A stretch of 64,000 nt of DNA, taken from the NCBI RefSeq assembly GCF_006546985.1, contig NZ_VATK01000013.1, positions 1 through 64,000 on the forward strand. The letters run 5' to 3'. The position numbers and the translations under genes are program-made. Source of the DNA: Bacillus sp. 03113 (GTDB taxonomy: Bacteria; Bacillota; Bacilli; Bacillales; Cytobacillaceae). Of the stretch, positions 1 through 9,002 are shown one piece after another. Position 1 is the stretch's first letter, and each line of letters starts with the position of its first letter. The notes under the pieces are model-generated. The model was not told where the DNA came from and made no database searches. It saw only the letters and a program-made list of their open reading frames with translations.

Positions 1-158
1 TTGTGGCGGTCAGAAAACTTCTTTTGGCATTAGCTTGAACAAAAATCTGTTTTTTCATAGAACTTTTGACACTACCACATAACAAAAACTTTTTCACCAT
101 CTTATTTTACTATATTCAGTACAAAGTCGTTATAGAATAAGCCCATTTTATAAAAAGA

Positions 159-653
159 TTAAAGAAGCTTTGCCATATAATACTCATCTACAAATTGTCC
201 ATCTACCACTAAAGAATGCTTTTTTGTTCCTTCAATTTCAAAGCCCATTTTTTTATAGAGGGCAATGGCTGCTTTATTATGAGCCATAACAGTTAACTCT
301 AACCGATGTAGTTTTTTCGAAAAAACCCATTGTTCTAATTGTTCAAAGAGCTTTGTCCCATTACCTTTCCCTGTAAACTCCTTTAAGATTCCAATTACGA
401 TATAAGCACTGTGCTGAATTCTATGTAAGTTTTGTCGAATAGCGGTTAAATGCCCTACTAATTGCCCGTTTACTTCACAGACAAAAATAATAGATTGATC
501 TTCTTTTAAAAGTGAATCGATAAAATTTTTTTGCTGATCCTCCGTTGCTTTTCTTTCTTCAGGCTCGTACATCATAAACTTGGATTCTCGATCAAGCTGC
601 TTGCACAATTGTAGAAATGAATAAGCGTCTGATAATTGTATTTTCCTGATCAT
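159..653 (-). CDS. GNAT family N-acetyltransferase
   Basis: A 164-residue single-domain GNAT protein, the usual length for a stand-alone acetyltransferase that moves acetyl from acetyl-CoA to an amine. The acetyl-CoA loop is visible as EFTGKGNG (about residues 91-98), followed by the C-terminal pattern NKAAIALYKKMGFEIEG typical of the family. The start is supported by an AGGAG-type ribosome site just upstream on the minus strand. It is divergent from the HD-domain gene, with about 80 bases between them. The substrate cannot be told from sequence; resemblance is to RimJ/YhhY-like enzymes acting on amino acids, peptides or small amines. Confidence 0.85.
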   Translation of the reverse strand: MIRKIQLSDAYSFLQLCKQLDRESKFMMYEPEERKATEDQQKNFIDSLLKEDQSIIFVCEVNGQLVGHLTAIRQNLHRIQHSAYIVIGILKEFTGKGNGTKLFEQLEQWVFSKKLHRLELTVMAHNKAAIALYKKMGFEIEGTKKHSLVVDGQFVDEYYMAKLL

Positions 654-736
654 GGCGAGCTCCTTTTTATATTAGAATATACTTCTTTTATAATATCATT
701 AACAGAGTAAAGTAAGTTTGTAGAAAGGGTGATACG

Positions 737-1714
737 ATGATCATTTCAGATGCAATATATGGAGAATTTAAAGTTGATAAAGTTATTGAAGATTTAATCA
801 ACTCAGCTCCAGTTCAACGATTAAAGAAAATTCGTCAAGGTGGGGCGAGCTATTTAGTGAATCCGAAATGGAATGTAACGAGGTATGAGCATTCTATTGG
901 TGTAATGCTTCTAATTAAAAGATTAGGGGGAACTATTGAAGAGCAGATAGCAGGACTGCTCCATGATATTTCTCATACTGCTTTTTCGCATGTAATCGAT
1001 TTTGTTATGGAGAATAGAGAAGAAGATTATCATGAAAAAATCTATCAAAAGGTCATAACAGAATCAGAGCTTCCTAGAATTTTGGAATGGCATGGCTTTT
1101 ATTATAGAGAGATTCTCTTTAATCCTGCAAAATGGACGTTACTTGAGCAGTCTGCACCTGAACTGTGTGTTGACCGAATCGATTATACCCTTCGAGATAT
1201 GTATACATATGGCCATATCTCTAAAAAAGAGGTTGAAGAATTTTTAGCCCATTTGATCGCGATTGAAGGGAAAATCTATATAAATGATCTAAGTTTAGCT
1301 GAGTGGTTTGTTAAAACCTATTATAAAGAAGTAATTGATTTTTTTATGGACCCGTTAAATATTTATAGCTATGATGTGTTAGCTAAAGCCTTAAAAATCG
1401 CTTCAAAAAAAGGGATTATAGCTGAACAAGATTTTCTAAAAACGGATGATGAACTTATGATGATTTTGCAATCTTCAACAAACAAGGAACTTCAACATAC
1501 ATTAAATCAGCTTCATGGAGAAATCCATTTGGAAGAAAGCAAAATGAACTTTGATATTCATAGGAAAAACAAGGTGCGTCTTATCGATCCTTCCATTTGG
1601 AATGAAGGGAAGCTCGTGCGATCCTCCCTATTATCAAAGAACATTTATGAAATGACACAAAAGGCTACAAGTAAGGCAACTGAGGGGATTTACATTAAAA
1701 TAATTGGTACATAA
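737..1714 (+). CDS. HD-domain phosphohydrolase
   Basis: A 325-residue cytosolic HD-superfamily protein. The metal-binding signature is complete: H52 (in RYEHSIG), H76-D77 (LLHDISH) and D146 (ELCVDRID). The spacing and the RYEHS start resemble dGTPase-like and YdhJ-type HD proteins rather than cyclic-di-GMP HD-GYP proteins. It probably hydrolyses a phosphate ester or nucleotide, but no substrate is evident. A GAAAGGGTGAT ribosome site precedes the ATG. The next gene, mtlA, has its own promoter, so this gene is probably a separate unit. Confidence 0.8.
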   Translation: MIISDAIYGEFKVDKVIEDLINSAPVQRLKKIRQGGASYLVNPKWNVTRYEHSIGVMLLIKRLGGTIEEQIAGLLHDISHTAFSHVIDFVMENREEDYHEKIYQKVITESELPRILEWHGFYYREILFNPAKWTLLEQSAPELCVDRIDYTLRDMYTYGHISKKEVEEFLAHLIAIEGKIYINDLSLAEWFVKTYYKEVIDFFMDPLNIYSYDVLAKALKIASKKGIIAEQDFLKTDDELMMILQSSTNKELQHTLNQLHGEIHLEESKMNFDIHRKNKVRLIDPSIWNEGKLVRSSLLSKNIYEMTQKATSKATEGIYIKIIGT

Positions 1715-1747
1715 TGGCGAGCATTCATCAAGAGTGCAATTTAAATG

Positions 1748-1769
1748 TTGTCAACAATAAATGTGTCAA
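1748..1769 (+). promoter_or_regulatory. candidate MtlR operator
   Basis: TTGTCAAC and TGTGTCAA lie 6 bases apart, immediately upstream of the mtlA promoter. The right half fits the half-site of the operator described for Bacillus MtlR (TTGNCACA and TGTGNCAA); the left half fits less well and the spacing is 2 bases longer. The position is right for an activator. The assignment is inference. Confidence 0.35.
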
Positions 1770-1787
1770 AATTGTGTTTACTTTTCA

Positions 1788-1817
1788 TTGATCTCAAAAA
1801 TGTAAGCGCTTTATAAT
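1788..1817 (+). promoter_or_regulatory. mtlA promoter overlapped by a cre-like site
   Basis: TTGATC (1788-1793) and a perfect TATAAT (1812-1817) are separated by 18 bases, 30 bases upstream of the mtlA ATG. The sequence TGTAAGCGCTTTAT (1801-1814) fits the core of the CcpA cre consensus, missing only the last two positions, and overlaps the spacer and -10 box. That geometry predicts glucose repression of the operon. Confidence 0.6.
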
Positions 1818-1847
1818 GAAGATAAGATAACAAAGGGGGTAACAAAA

Positions 1848-3290
1848 ATGGAGAAAGTAAATAAAAAAATCGATTTTCGTGTAAAGATCCAGCGATTTGG
1901 CAGTTATTTAAGTGGAATGATTATGCCAAATATTGGAGCGTTTATTGCTTGGGGGATTATTACAGCTTTATTTATTCCAACAGGCTGGCTGCCAAATGAA
2001 GATTTAGCAAAGCTTGTTGGTCCAATGATTACTTATTTATTGCCACTATTAATTGGATATACGGGCGGGAAAATGATCTATGATATCCGCGGAGGAGTTG
2101 TCGGTGCAACAGCAACAATGGGGGTTATCGTCGGTTCAGATATCCCGATGTTTTTAGGAGCCATGATTATGGGACCTCTTGGAGGGTATCTGATTAAGAA
2201 ACTAGATGGTTTATTACAAAATAGAATAAAATCTGGTTTTGAAATGCTCGTCAATAATTTTTCAGCCGGTATTTTGGCCGCTATCCTAACTCTATTAGCT
2301 TTTAAAGGAATTGGACCAGTTGTATTAGGGTTAAATAAAACACTTGCCAGTGGAGTTGAAGTGATTGTAAATGCTGGATTACTGCCATTAGCAAGTATTT
2401 TCATAGAACCTGCAAAAGTATTATTTTTAAACAATGCCATAAATCATGGAATCTTAAGTCCTGTAGGGATCGAGCAAGCAGCTAAAACAGGTCAATCCAT
2501 CCTTTTCTTATTAGAAACGAACCCTGGTCCAGGATTAGGGATCTTGCTAGCTTATTGGTTATTTGGAAAAGGGACTGCGAAACAAACCGCACCGGGTGCT
2601 GCGATTATTCATTTTTTAGGTGGTATTCATGAAATCTACTTCCCATATATCCTTATGAAACCACTCATGTTATTGGCTGTCATCGCAGGTGGGATTAGCG
2701 GTGTCTTTACATTTACTATTTTTCACGCTGGATTGGTAGCGGTTCCATCCCCGGGAAGTATCTTTGCTTTAATGGCTATGACTCCAAGAGGAGGATATTT
2801 AGGGGTCATTGCAGGTGTGCTAGTATCAGCAACAGTATCATTTACCGTTGCAACACTTATTCATAAATCTAGTAAAAAAGAAGCGGACCTAACATCAGCA
2901 ACAGAAAAAATGGAATCCTTAAAAGGAAAGAAAAGCTCTGTCGGTGAGGTTTTAACAGGAAGTACAGCCTATGAAACGAATAAGAAAATTTCATTTCAAC
3001 ATGTACAAAAAATTATCTTCGCTTGTGATGCTGGAATGGGATCAAGTGCGATGGGTGCATCCATCTTAAGAAATAAAGTAAAAAATGCACAAATAGACGG
3101 CGTTGAGGTAATAAATAAATCTATTAATAACCTGCCCTATGATGCAGATATTGTCATTACCCACAAAGACTTAACAGATCGTGCTAAAGCCAAATTGCCG
3201 CATACTTATCACGTTTCTGTAGATAATTTTTTAAATAGCCCAAAATACGATGAAATTGTTAGCCAATTAAAACAAGAAAAAGCGATCTAG
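1848..3290 (+). CDS. mtlA: PTS mannitol transporter subunit IICB
   Basis: A 480-residue membrane permease that takes up mannitol and phosphorylates it to mannitol-1-phosphate. Residues 1-340 are the hydrophobic EIIC domain, including the conserved GIHEIYFPY motif. A charged linker follows, then the EIIB domain with its phosphorylated cysteine C393 in FACDAGMGSSAMG. The length fits the Bacillus IICB form, which lacks IIA; the IIA domain is a separate gene (mtlF) further down. The start has a strong AAGGGGG ribosome site. First gene of the mtlA-mtlR-mtlF-mtlD operon. Confidence 0.96.
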   Translation: MEKVNKKIDFRVKIQRFGSYLSGMIMPNIGAFIAWGIITALFIPTGWLPNEDLAKLVGPMITYLLPLLIGYTGGKMIYDIRGGVVGATATMGVIVGSDIPMFLGAMIMGPLGGYLIKKLDGLLQNRIKSGFEMLVNNFSAGILAAILTLLAFKGIGPVVLGLNKTLASGVEVIVNAGLLPLASIFIEPAKVLFLNNAINHGILSPVGIEQAAKTGQSILFLLETNPGPGLGILLAYWLFGKGTAKQTAPGAAIIHFLGGIHEIYFPYILMKPLMLLAVIAGGISGVFTFTIFHAGLVAVPSPGSIFALMAMTPRGGYLGVIAGVLVSATVSFTVATLIHKSSKKEADLTSATEKMESLKGKKSSVGEVLTGSTAYETNKKISFQHVQKIIFACDAGMGSSAMGASILRNKVKNAQIDGVEVINKSINNLPYDADIVITHKDLTDRAKAKLPHTYHVSVDNFLNSPKYDEIVSQLKQEKAI

Positions 3291-3339
3291 TAATTCAATT
3301 TGGATCTTAATTAAAATCTTTTGAAACGAGTTGAAGCTA

Positions 3340-5421
3340 ATGATGGTTTCAGCAAGAGAACGCCAAATTATTCACTTTTTAACGACACATATAGGCAAGG
3401 AGGCTACTGTAAAAGAAATTGCTGCTCAAATAGGCGTTAGTGAGAGAACGATCCATCGAGATTTAAATAATATTGAAGACTTTCTGAAAAAGTTTCATCT
3501 CCAGCTAGTAAAAAAATCAGGCTTTGGTCTTAAGATCATGGGGAATGCAAGTGAGTTTATTCAATTAAATCGATCTATTTTAACTGACTCTCCTGAATAC
3601 ACACCTAATGAACGATTGATGATCATTTTAAGTACTTTATTAGATCAACAAGAACCAGTAAAGCTTTTAACTTTAGCCGATGATCTCGGTGTCACAATAG
3701 CTACAGTCAGCCACGATTTAGATAAGCTAGAATCCTACCTTCATCAATTAAACTTAATACTTATTAGAAGGAGAGGGTACGGGATTGAACTGTATGGATC
3801 AGAAGAATCGAAGAGAAAAGCGATTCGAAAATTAATTGCGGATCGCTTTGATGTTCCAGAATTTTTAAAAGTCGTTCAAGAATATATTCAAAAACGATCA
3901 TTAGATCAAACAGATGTGATCTCCAAAAGATTATTAAATCTTATTCATCATGAAAAGCTATTAAATATCGAAAAAATTGTTGGTCAAATCAATGAACGAT
4001 TGCCTTATCCATTGGCTGATAGCTCTTATGTAGGACTTGTTGTCCATCTTGCTCTTCTCATTGAAAGAATTCAAAGGGGGCAATTTTTGAAGGTAGAAGA
4101 CGAACTTTTATCACAGTTAAGATTATTAAAAGAATTTTCATTTGCAAAAGAAGTTGGCGAGAAGCTTCAAGAAACCTTTCAATTAATGATTCCAGATGAG
4201 GAAATCGGCTATATCACAATGCATCTATCTGGAGCGAAAATTCGTTTTGAAACAGAGCTTGGTTTTTTCGAAGAAAATGTAGAAACCTCTATAATTGCTC
4301 AGCAGCTTATTGAAAATGTTGAGAAATTGGCAAATATCAGTCTGAAACAAGATATATCTTTGTTTCAAGGGTTAAAAGCTCATCTCCAGCCAGCATTATT
4401 TCGCATCAAACAAAATATGAGAATTACAAATCCATTGCTTTTAAATATTAAAAAGGACTATATAGAGCTTTATCAGTTTGTAAAAAAAGCGGTCGAGCTT
4501 ACATTGCCAAATATAGATGTACCAGATGAAGAAATTGGTTATCTTGTCCTTCATTTTGGCTCGTCGATTAATATGCAGCCATTAACGAAAAAGTTAAAAG
4601 TGTTAATTATATGCTCGAGCGGGATTGGAACTTCCAAAATGCTTGCTGCGAAAATAAAACAGCATATTCCAAAAGCTGAAATTAAAAACGTTTCCGTCTT
4701 TGACTTAAAGAATATTTCATTAGATCTTTTTGATTTCATTCTTTCTACCATACCTATTGAAGGAATGGAAAGAGAGTATTTACTCGTAAGCCCAATATTA
4801 ATAGATGAAGAATTAGAAAAGCTAAAGTCTTATTTTCAAGTCAAAGGTGAGACTTTTATTGGAACTCACAAAGAAGAAGAGGAAGGTCAAGCAGCTATTG
4901 AATATGAAGACTTCAAAACATTTACAATTCAATCAAAATTGATCATTGAGTTATTAGATTCCTTGGATTTTTATCAAATGGGTAGGGGAGAAAGTGTAGA
5001 AAGTGTTCTTTATGCTGTCAGTCAAAAGCTTTTTGAAAAGAAAATGATTGGCAGTATCAATGGAAGTGTAGATGCTCTTTTACGAAGAGAAAAATTAGGT
5101 GGACTTGGAATTCCTGGAACGAGGCTGGCACTTTTTCATGCAAGAAATGCGTATGTTTGTAAACCGGTTTTTAACGTCATTGATCTTGAGGCTCCAATGA
5201 TGATCAAGTCAATGGACGATCAAACGATAGAGGTTGAAAGAATCTTGTTAATGCTGGCACCTGAAGAAAAAAATAGTCATGTTTTAGAAGTATTAAGCTT
5301 TATTAGCTCCCTTATCATTCAAAATCAGCAAAGCATGCATATTTTTGAAAAGGCTTACCAAAAGCGTTTAACTCAATTTATTACAGAACAATTTGCACAT
5401 CATTTTTCTTATAAAAATTAG
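3340..5421 (+). CDS. mtlR: mannitol operon transcriptional activator MtlR (PRD/BglG-type)
   Basis: About 694 residues. Two helix-turn-helix domains (about 10-70 and 85-145) are followed by two PRD domains (about 190-405), a GatB-like EIIB domain with C425 (LIICSSGIGTSK) and a C-terminal EIIA-like domain with H600 (LFHARN). In Bacillus MtlR these two residues and the PRD histidines are PTS phosphorylation sites that report mannitol flux and glucose availability. An upstream in-frame TTG at 3331 is possible, but the ATG pair at 3340/3343 fits the family start better. The ribosome site is weak. Having mtlR inside the operon implies autoregulation. Confidence 0.93.
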   Translation: MMVSARERQIIHFLTTHIGKEATVKEIAAQIGVSERTIHRDLNNIEDFLKKFHLQLVKKSGFGLKIMGNASEFIQLNRSILTDSPEYTPNERLMIILSTLLDQQEPVKLLTLADDLGVTIATVSHDLDKLESYLHQLNLILIRRRGYGIELYGSEESKRKAIRKLIADRFDVPEFLKVVQEYIQKRSLDQTDVISKRLLNLIHHEKLLNIEKIVGQINERLPYPLADSSYVGLVVHLALLIERIQRGQFLKVEDELLSQLRLLKEFSFAKEVGEKLQETFQLMIPDEEIGYITMHLSGAKIRFETELGFFEENVETSIIAQQLIENVEKLANISLKQDISLFQGLKAHLQPALFRIKQNMRITNPLLLNIKKDYIELYQFVKKAVELTLPNIDVPDEEIGYLVLHFGSSINMQPLTKKLKVLIICSSGIGTSKMLAAKIKQHIPKAEIKNVSVFDLKNISLDLFDFILSTIPIEGMEREYLLVSPILIDEELEKLKSYFQVKGETFIGTHKEEEEGQAAIEYEDFKTFTIQSKLIIELLDSLDFYQMGRGESVESVLYAVSQKLFEKKMIGSINGSVDALLRREKLGGLGIPGTRLALFHARNAYVCKPVFNVIDLEAPMMIKSMDDQTIEVERILLMLAPEEKNSHVLEVLSFISSLIIQNQQSMHIFEKAYQKRLTQFITEQFAHHFSYKN

Positions 5422-5432
5422 GAGGTTCTATT

Positions 5433-5864
5433 ATGTCCTTATTAGCAAAAGAAAACATTCTATTAAATCAACAAATTATCAATAAATTAGAAGCAATTAA
5501 ATTAACAGGAGAACTATTAGTCAAACAAGGTTATGTAGAAGAATCATATATTCATGAAATGTTAAAAAGAGAAGAGCTAGCTACTACCTTTATGGGTAAC
5601 TATCTTGCGATTCCCCATGGTACCGATGAAGGAAAATCCTCCATATTGCAATCTGGATTATCCATCGTACAGGTTCCAGATGGTGTGGACTTTGGTCAAG
5701 GAAATATCGTAAAGCTTCTAATTGGGATCGCAGGGAAAAACAATGAACATTTAGATCTGCTATCACAGATTGCCATTGTTTGCTCAGAAGTAGAAAATGT
5801 GGAGAAGCTTGTTCATGCTCAGACAGAAGAGGAAATTATGAATCTTCTAAATGGGGTGAACTGA
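5433..5864 (+). CDS. mtlF: PTS mannitol-specific EIIA component
   Basis: A 143-residue cytosolic EIIA protein of the fructose/mannitol family. It takes phosphate from HPr on H62, in the diagnostic AIPHGTDEGK motif, and passes it to the EIIB cysteine of MtlA. A strong AGGAGG site lies just upstream, 11 bases after the mtlR stop. The end is one base from the mtlD start, indicating tight coupling. Confidence 0.95.
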   Translation: MSLLAKENILLNQQIINKLEAIKLTGELLVKQGYVEESYIHEMLKREELATTFMGNYLAIPHGTDEGKSSILQSGLSIVQVPDGVDFGQGNIVKLLIGIAGKNNEHLDLLSQIAIVCSEVENVEKLVHAQTEEEIMNLLNGVN

Positions 5865-5865
5865 C

Positions 5866-7041
5866 GTGAGAGCTGTTCATTTTGGCGCTGGGAATATCGG
5901 AAGAGGGTTTATCGGACTATTGTTGCATCAATCTGGCTATGAAATTAATTTTGTAGATATTCATGACGATTTAATTGATGAATTGAATAAAAAAAATGAC
6001 TACAGGGTAATTTTGGCAAATGAGCAAAAAGAAGAATTCCTTGTTCAAGGGTTTAACGGACTGAACAGCAAAAAAAATCCAGAAAGTGTTGTCCAAGCGA
6101 TTGCAACAGGAGATCTTATCACTACAGCAGTAGGACCTAGTATTCTTCCTTTTATTGCTCCACTCATTGCGGAAGGGCTGAAAAAAAGGAAAGACATTCA
6201 TGGTTCTTCGATTAATATTATAGCTTGTGAAAATATGATTGGCGGAAGCAGTCAGTTGAAAGGGTTTGTGATGAATCATTTAAATAAAGAGGAACAAGAT
6301 TGGGCAAGTGAATATGTTGGTTTTCCAAACTCAGCTGTGGATCGAATTGTCCCTAATCAAAATAATGAAAATAAATTAGATGTTTTCGTCGAACCTTTTT
6401 ATGAATGGGTTATTGATCGAACCGAAATAGTAGGAAAACAGCCTGCATTAAAGGACGTACTTTTTGTACAAAATCTTCAGGCTTATATTGAACGAAAGTT
6501 ATTTACAGTTAATACAGGGCATGCAGCTACGGCTTATTTGGGGTATGTAAATGATTTTCATACCATTTCTGAGGCTATCGAAAATGATCAGATCAAGCAA
6601 GTGGTATTAGGCGCCTTAAAAGAAACGGGTCGGCTCCTTATTTCGAAATATCAATTTCATGAAGAAAAGCATTTTGGTTACATTGAAAAAATTATTGGTA
6701 GATTTTCTAATCATCATATTGTTGACCATGTTATAAGAGTTGGCAGGTCGCCAATACGAAAGTTAGGTCAGAAGGATCGTTTAGTTGCACCTGCACTAGA
6801 ATATATGGCTGCCTTTCATCAAGTTCCTGTCCATCTCGTACAGGTAATTGCTGCGGCACTTGCATTCCAAACAGAAAGTGATCAGGAGTCTATCACCTTA
6901 TATGAACGAATTAAAATAAAAGGGGTAAGAAAAGCCTATTGTGACATAGCAAAACTGGATCCTGATCATATGTTAGTAGAAGAAGTTATAAAGACTTATA
7001 AAACACTTTATGATACAGATGAAGCATACCGCTTAGGTTAA
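5866..7041 (+). CDS. mtlD: mannitol-1-phosphate 5-dehydrogenase
   Basis: A 391-residue NAD-dependent enzyme that oxidises mannitol-1-phosphate to fructose-6-phosphate, feeding glycolysis. The N-terminal Rossmann motif is VHFGAGNIGRGFIG (residues 4-17), and the family hallmark VNTGHAATAYLGY lies mid-protein. It is slightly longer than typical Bacillus MtlD. The start is GTG, with its ribosome site (GGGGTGAA) inside the 3' end of mtlF. The last codons also form the left arm of the operon terminator. Confidence 0.95.
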   Translation: MRAVHFGAGNIGRGFIGLLLHQSGYEINFVDIHDDLIDELNKKNDYRVILANEQKEEFLVQGFNGLNSKKNPESVVQAIATGDLITTAVGPSILPFIAPLIAEGLKKRKDIHGSSINIIACENMIGGSSQLKGFVMNHLNKEEQDWASEYVGFPNSAVDRIVPNQNNENKLDVFVEPFYEWVIDRTEIVGKQPALKDVLFVQNLQAYIERKLFTVNTGHAATAYLGYVNDFHTISEAIENDQIKQVVLGALKETGRLLISKYQFHEEKHFGYIEKIIGRFSNHHIVDHVIRVGRSPIRKLGQKDRLVAPALEYMAAFHQVPVHLVQVIAAALAFQTESDQESITLYERIKIKGVRKAYCDIAKLDPDHMLVEEVIKTYKTLYDTDEAYRLG

Positions 7042-7055
7042 GTGGTGTGCTTTTT
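7022..7055 (+). terminator. mtl operon terminator overlapping the mtlD 3' end
   Basis: A 14-bp stem (AAGCATACCGCTTA paired with TAAGTGGTGTGCTT, with G-U pairs) with a GGT loop, ending in five T. The left arm is within the last six mtlD codons and the stop codon lies at the right arm. Confidence 0.8.
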
Positions 7056-7157
7056 CCTATTGACAGTATTTATTTGTATGAGAGTTGCCATGTTTCTCTT
7101 GCAAATATCTACCTATAAATGATTTCAAAAAATACGTTAGATAATCTTACAGGTTTT

Positions 7158-7186
7158 TTGATTGGAAAAATTTTTTATGGTATATT
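7158..7186 (+). promoter_or_regulatory. sigma-A-like promoter of eutWV
   Basis: TTGATT (7158-7163), a 17-base spacer and TATATT (7181-7186) lie about 75 bases upstream of the eutW start in a 222-base gap. No cobalamin riboswitch-like structure was recognised here. Confidence 0.5.
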
Positions 7187-7263
7187 AAGTCGAAAGATTA
7201 TGAATATTTGTTAAAAACTATTAAATAAATTCCTTTAGAAGCTATGAGAGGAAGAAATGCATC

Positions 7264-8340
7264 ATGGAAGGAATTTTAAACTTAAATAAAGTGACAAGTC
7301 TTTCAAATGAGCAATGTGATACTATTATCAATCTCTCAAAAAATCTCCAGTTAATTGCAGATATTTCTCAATCTGATATTTTTATTGATTGTCTCTTGCC
7401 AGAAGGTAATGCAGCTATTGTTGTCGCTGAAGCAAATCCGACCACAACACAATCATTGTATAAAAATAGTGTACTCGGGCAAATTGCGTATGAAGAAGCT
7501 GAGCCGGGAGTTTTATTTAGCTTAAAAACAGGGAAGCCTGTTATTGGATCAAGAGGAATATCTCAAGAATATGTTGTCATTCAACAAGATATAGTCCCCA
7601 TTACCGACTCATTAGGATTCACGTTTGCTGTTTTGATCAAAGAGCGTGATATTTCATCAGTCATTCAGACACAGCAAAAAGTTACAAAATTGATGAAAAA
7701 TGAAAATAGTATAGAAAAAAAACACGCTATTCAATCCATCGTAATTCAAGAGATTCATCATAGAGTGAAAAATAATTTACAAATAATTTCTAGTTTACTC
7801 CGCTTGCAAATGCGGCGTTCTTCTTCTGAGGATGTTGCAGAAGTCTTTCGTGACAGCATATCCAGAATTTCTAGCATGGCCATGATACACGACTATTTAG
7901 CACAAAATGGGATAGAAGAAGTAGATGTGAAATTTGTAATTAAGCAAATTGCTGATTTGTTCTCATCATCCATTATCCCAGGACAGAGTATTGCGGTTTC
8001 GACTTATGGAGATTCACTTTTTTTGCCATCGAATCGAGCGACTTCTGTTGCATTAATTGTAAATGAATTAATTCAAAACAGTATCAAGCATGCATTTTCT
8101 TGTAATAAAGGAAAGATTGATATATATGTTAATTGCCGAAAACAAATGGCGACTATTACAGTTACTGATGATGGCATTGGAATGAATGAAGAGGTTATCT
8201 CCCATGAAAAGTCTTCTTTAGGATTACAACTTGTTGAATTACTGGTTGAAGAAGAATTACAGGGAATTCTATCATTTTTTATTTCTGAAAGAGGGACAAA
8301 GGTGTCCATCACTTTTCCGGTCATAGATAAGGTGATGTAA
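7264..8340 (+). CDS. eutW: ethanolamine two-component sensor histidine kinase EutW
   Basis: A 358-residue soluble kinase. The N-terminal ~150 residues form a GAF/PAS-like sensing region. The HisKA_2 dimerisation segment is EIHHRVKNNLQIISSLLRLQ, with probable phospho-acceptor H166. The ATPase domain shows the N box (NELIQNSIKHA) and G box (VTDDGIGM). In Enterococcus and Listeria the EutW kinase senses ethanolamine and phosphorylates EutV. No membrane segment is seen, consistent with a cytosolic sensor. Its stop overlaps the eutV ATG by one base. The call rests on the family type plus the neighbouring ANTAR regulator and eutABC. Confidence 0.88.
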   Translation: MEGILNLNKVTSLSNEQCDTIINLSKNLQLIADISQSDIFIDCLLPEGNAAIVVAEANPTTTQSLYKNSVLGQIAYEEAEPGVLFSLKTGKPVIGSRGISQEYVVIQQDIVPITDSLGFTFAVLIKERDISSVIQTQQKVTKLMKNENSIEKKHAIQSIVIQEIHHRVKNNLQIISSLLRLQMRRSSSEDVAEVFRDSISRISSMAMIHDYLAQNGIEEVDVKFVIKQIADLFSSSIIPGQSIAVSTYGDSLFLPSNRATSVALIVNELIQNSIKHAFSCNKGKIDIYVNCRKQMATITVTDDGIGMNEEVISHEKSSLGLQLVELLVEEELQGILSFFISERGTKVSITFPVIDKVM

Positions 8341-8912
8341 TGAAATACAAAATTATAATCGTAGACGATGAGCCGATCACAAGGCTCGATATGAAAGAAA
8401 TGCTTGAAGGTAATGGCTATCATGTCGTAGGAGAAGGAAAAAATGGTGAAGAAGCGATAGAAAAAGCTCATTTATTGAAACCTGATTTAATGATAATGGA
8501 TGTTAAAATGCCTCGAGTGGATGGGATTAAAGCCGCTTCGATTATTAAAGGTTTTTCGGATTGTGCTATTATCCTTCTTACTGCTTATAGTCACCAAGAT
8601 CTTGTAGAAGAAGCAAAAAAAGCAAATGTCAACGCTTATTTAGTTAAACCCATTAAAGAAAGAGAATTACTGCCAGCTGTTGAAATTACCTTGAATCAAC
8701 GTGAACAATTTCTGCTCTTGCAAAATAAAATTGGTCATTTGGAACAGAAAATGGCTGAGCGAAAAACAATTGAAAAAGCAAAAGGCTTGCTGATGAAGCG
8801 GCGAAATTGCAGTGAGGAACAAGCCTACCATTTGATGCAGAAAGCAAGCATGAAAAGGCAAATGCCTTTGGCTAAGATCGCGGAGAAGATTATCCAACAA
8901 ACAAGTTCATAA
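8340..8912 (+). CDS. eutV: response regulator with ANTAR RNA-binding domain, EutV
   Basis: A 190-residue regulator with a receiver domain (D54 in MIMDVKMP, K in LVKPIKER) and a C-terminal ANTAR domain (about 128-186; AKGLLMKRRNCSEEQAYHLM). ANTAR domains bind RNA: phosphorylated EutV dimers hold paired hexaloop hairpins and so prevent formation of an overlapping terminator. A matching hairpin/terminator arrangement follows at 8918-8984, just after the stop codon. It is translationally coupled to eutW. Confidence 0.92.
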   Translation: MKYKIIIVDDEPITRLDMKEMLEGNGYHVVGEGKNGEEAIEKAHLLKPDLMIMDVKMPRVDGIKAASIIKGFSDCAIILLTAYSHQDLVEEAKKANVNAYLVKPIKERELLPAVEITLNQREQFLLLQNKIGHLEQKMAERKTIEKAKGLLMKRRNCSEEQAYHLMQKASMKRQMPLAKIAEKIIQQTSS

Positions 8913-8917
8913 ATGAT

Positions 8918-8933
8918 AAAGCAACGGCGCTTT
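8918..8933 (+). promoter_or_regulatory. ANTAR-type hexaloop antiterminator hairpin
   Basis: A 5-bp stem (AAAGC with GCTTT, extendable by one U-G pair) closes the six-base loop AACGGC. This has A at position 1 and G at position 4, the signature of ANTAR targets. The 3' strand (8929-8933) is part of the left arm of the following terminator, so the two structures exclude each other. Known targets have a second such hairpin upstream; I could not find a convincing one. Confidence 0.55.
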
Positions 8934-8984
8934 GAACCAGCCCTCTTCTAGTAAATAGAATAGTGCTGGTTCAAGGCGCTTTTT
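8927..8984 (+). terminator. intrinsic terminator between eutV and eutA (conditional)
   Basis: A 15-bp stem, GCGCTTTGAACCAGC with GCTGGTTCAAGGCGC (one G-U pair), has a 23-base loop that can itself fold (TTCTA/TAGAA), followed by five T. It lies directly before the eutA ribosome site, so read-through would be needed to express eutABC from the upstream promoter. Confidence 0.85.
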
Positions 8985-9002
8985 ATGTTTTGGGAGGGAG
9001 TT

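Noticed and set aside
1-58. Minus-strand open frame starting at 58 (MKKQIFVQA...) that runs off the left edge
   Set aside because: Only 19 codons are visible and there is no good ribosome site, so it cannot be told from chance.
2078-2440. Minus-strand open frame of 120 codons inside mtlA
   Set aside because: Antisense to a clear, motif-confirmed gene and with no family resemblance; a shadow frame.
7042-7263. Possible cobalamin riboswitch before eutW
   Set aside because: No B12-box-like sequence or multi-helix arrangement was seen in the 222 bases; only a promoter is supported.
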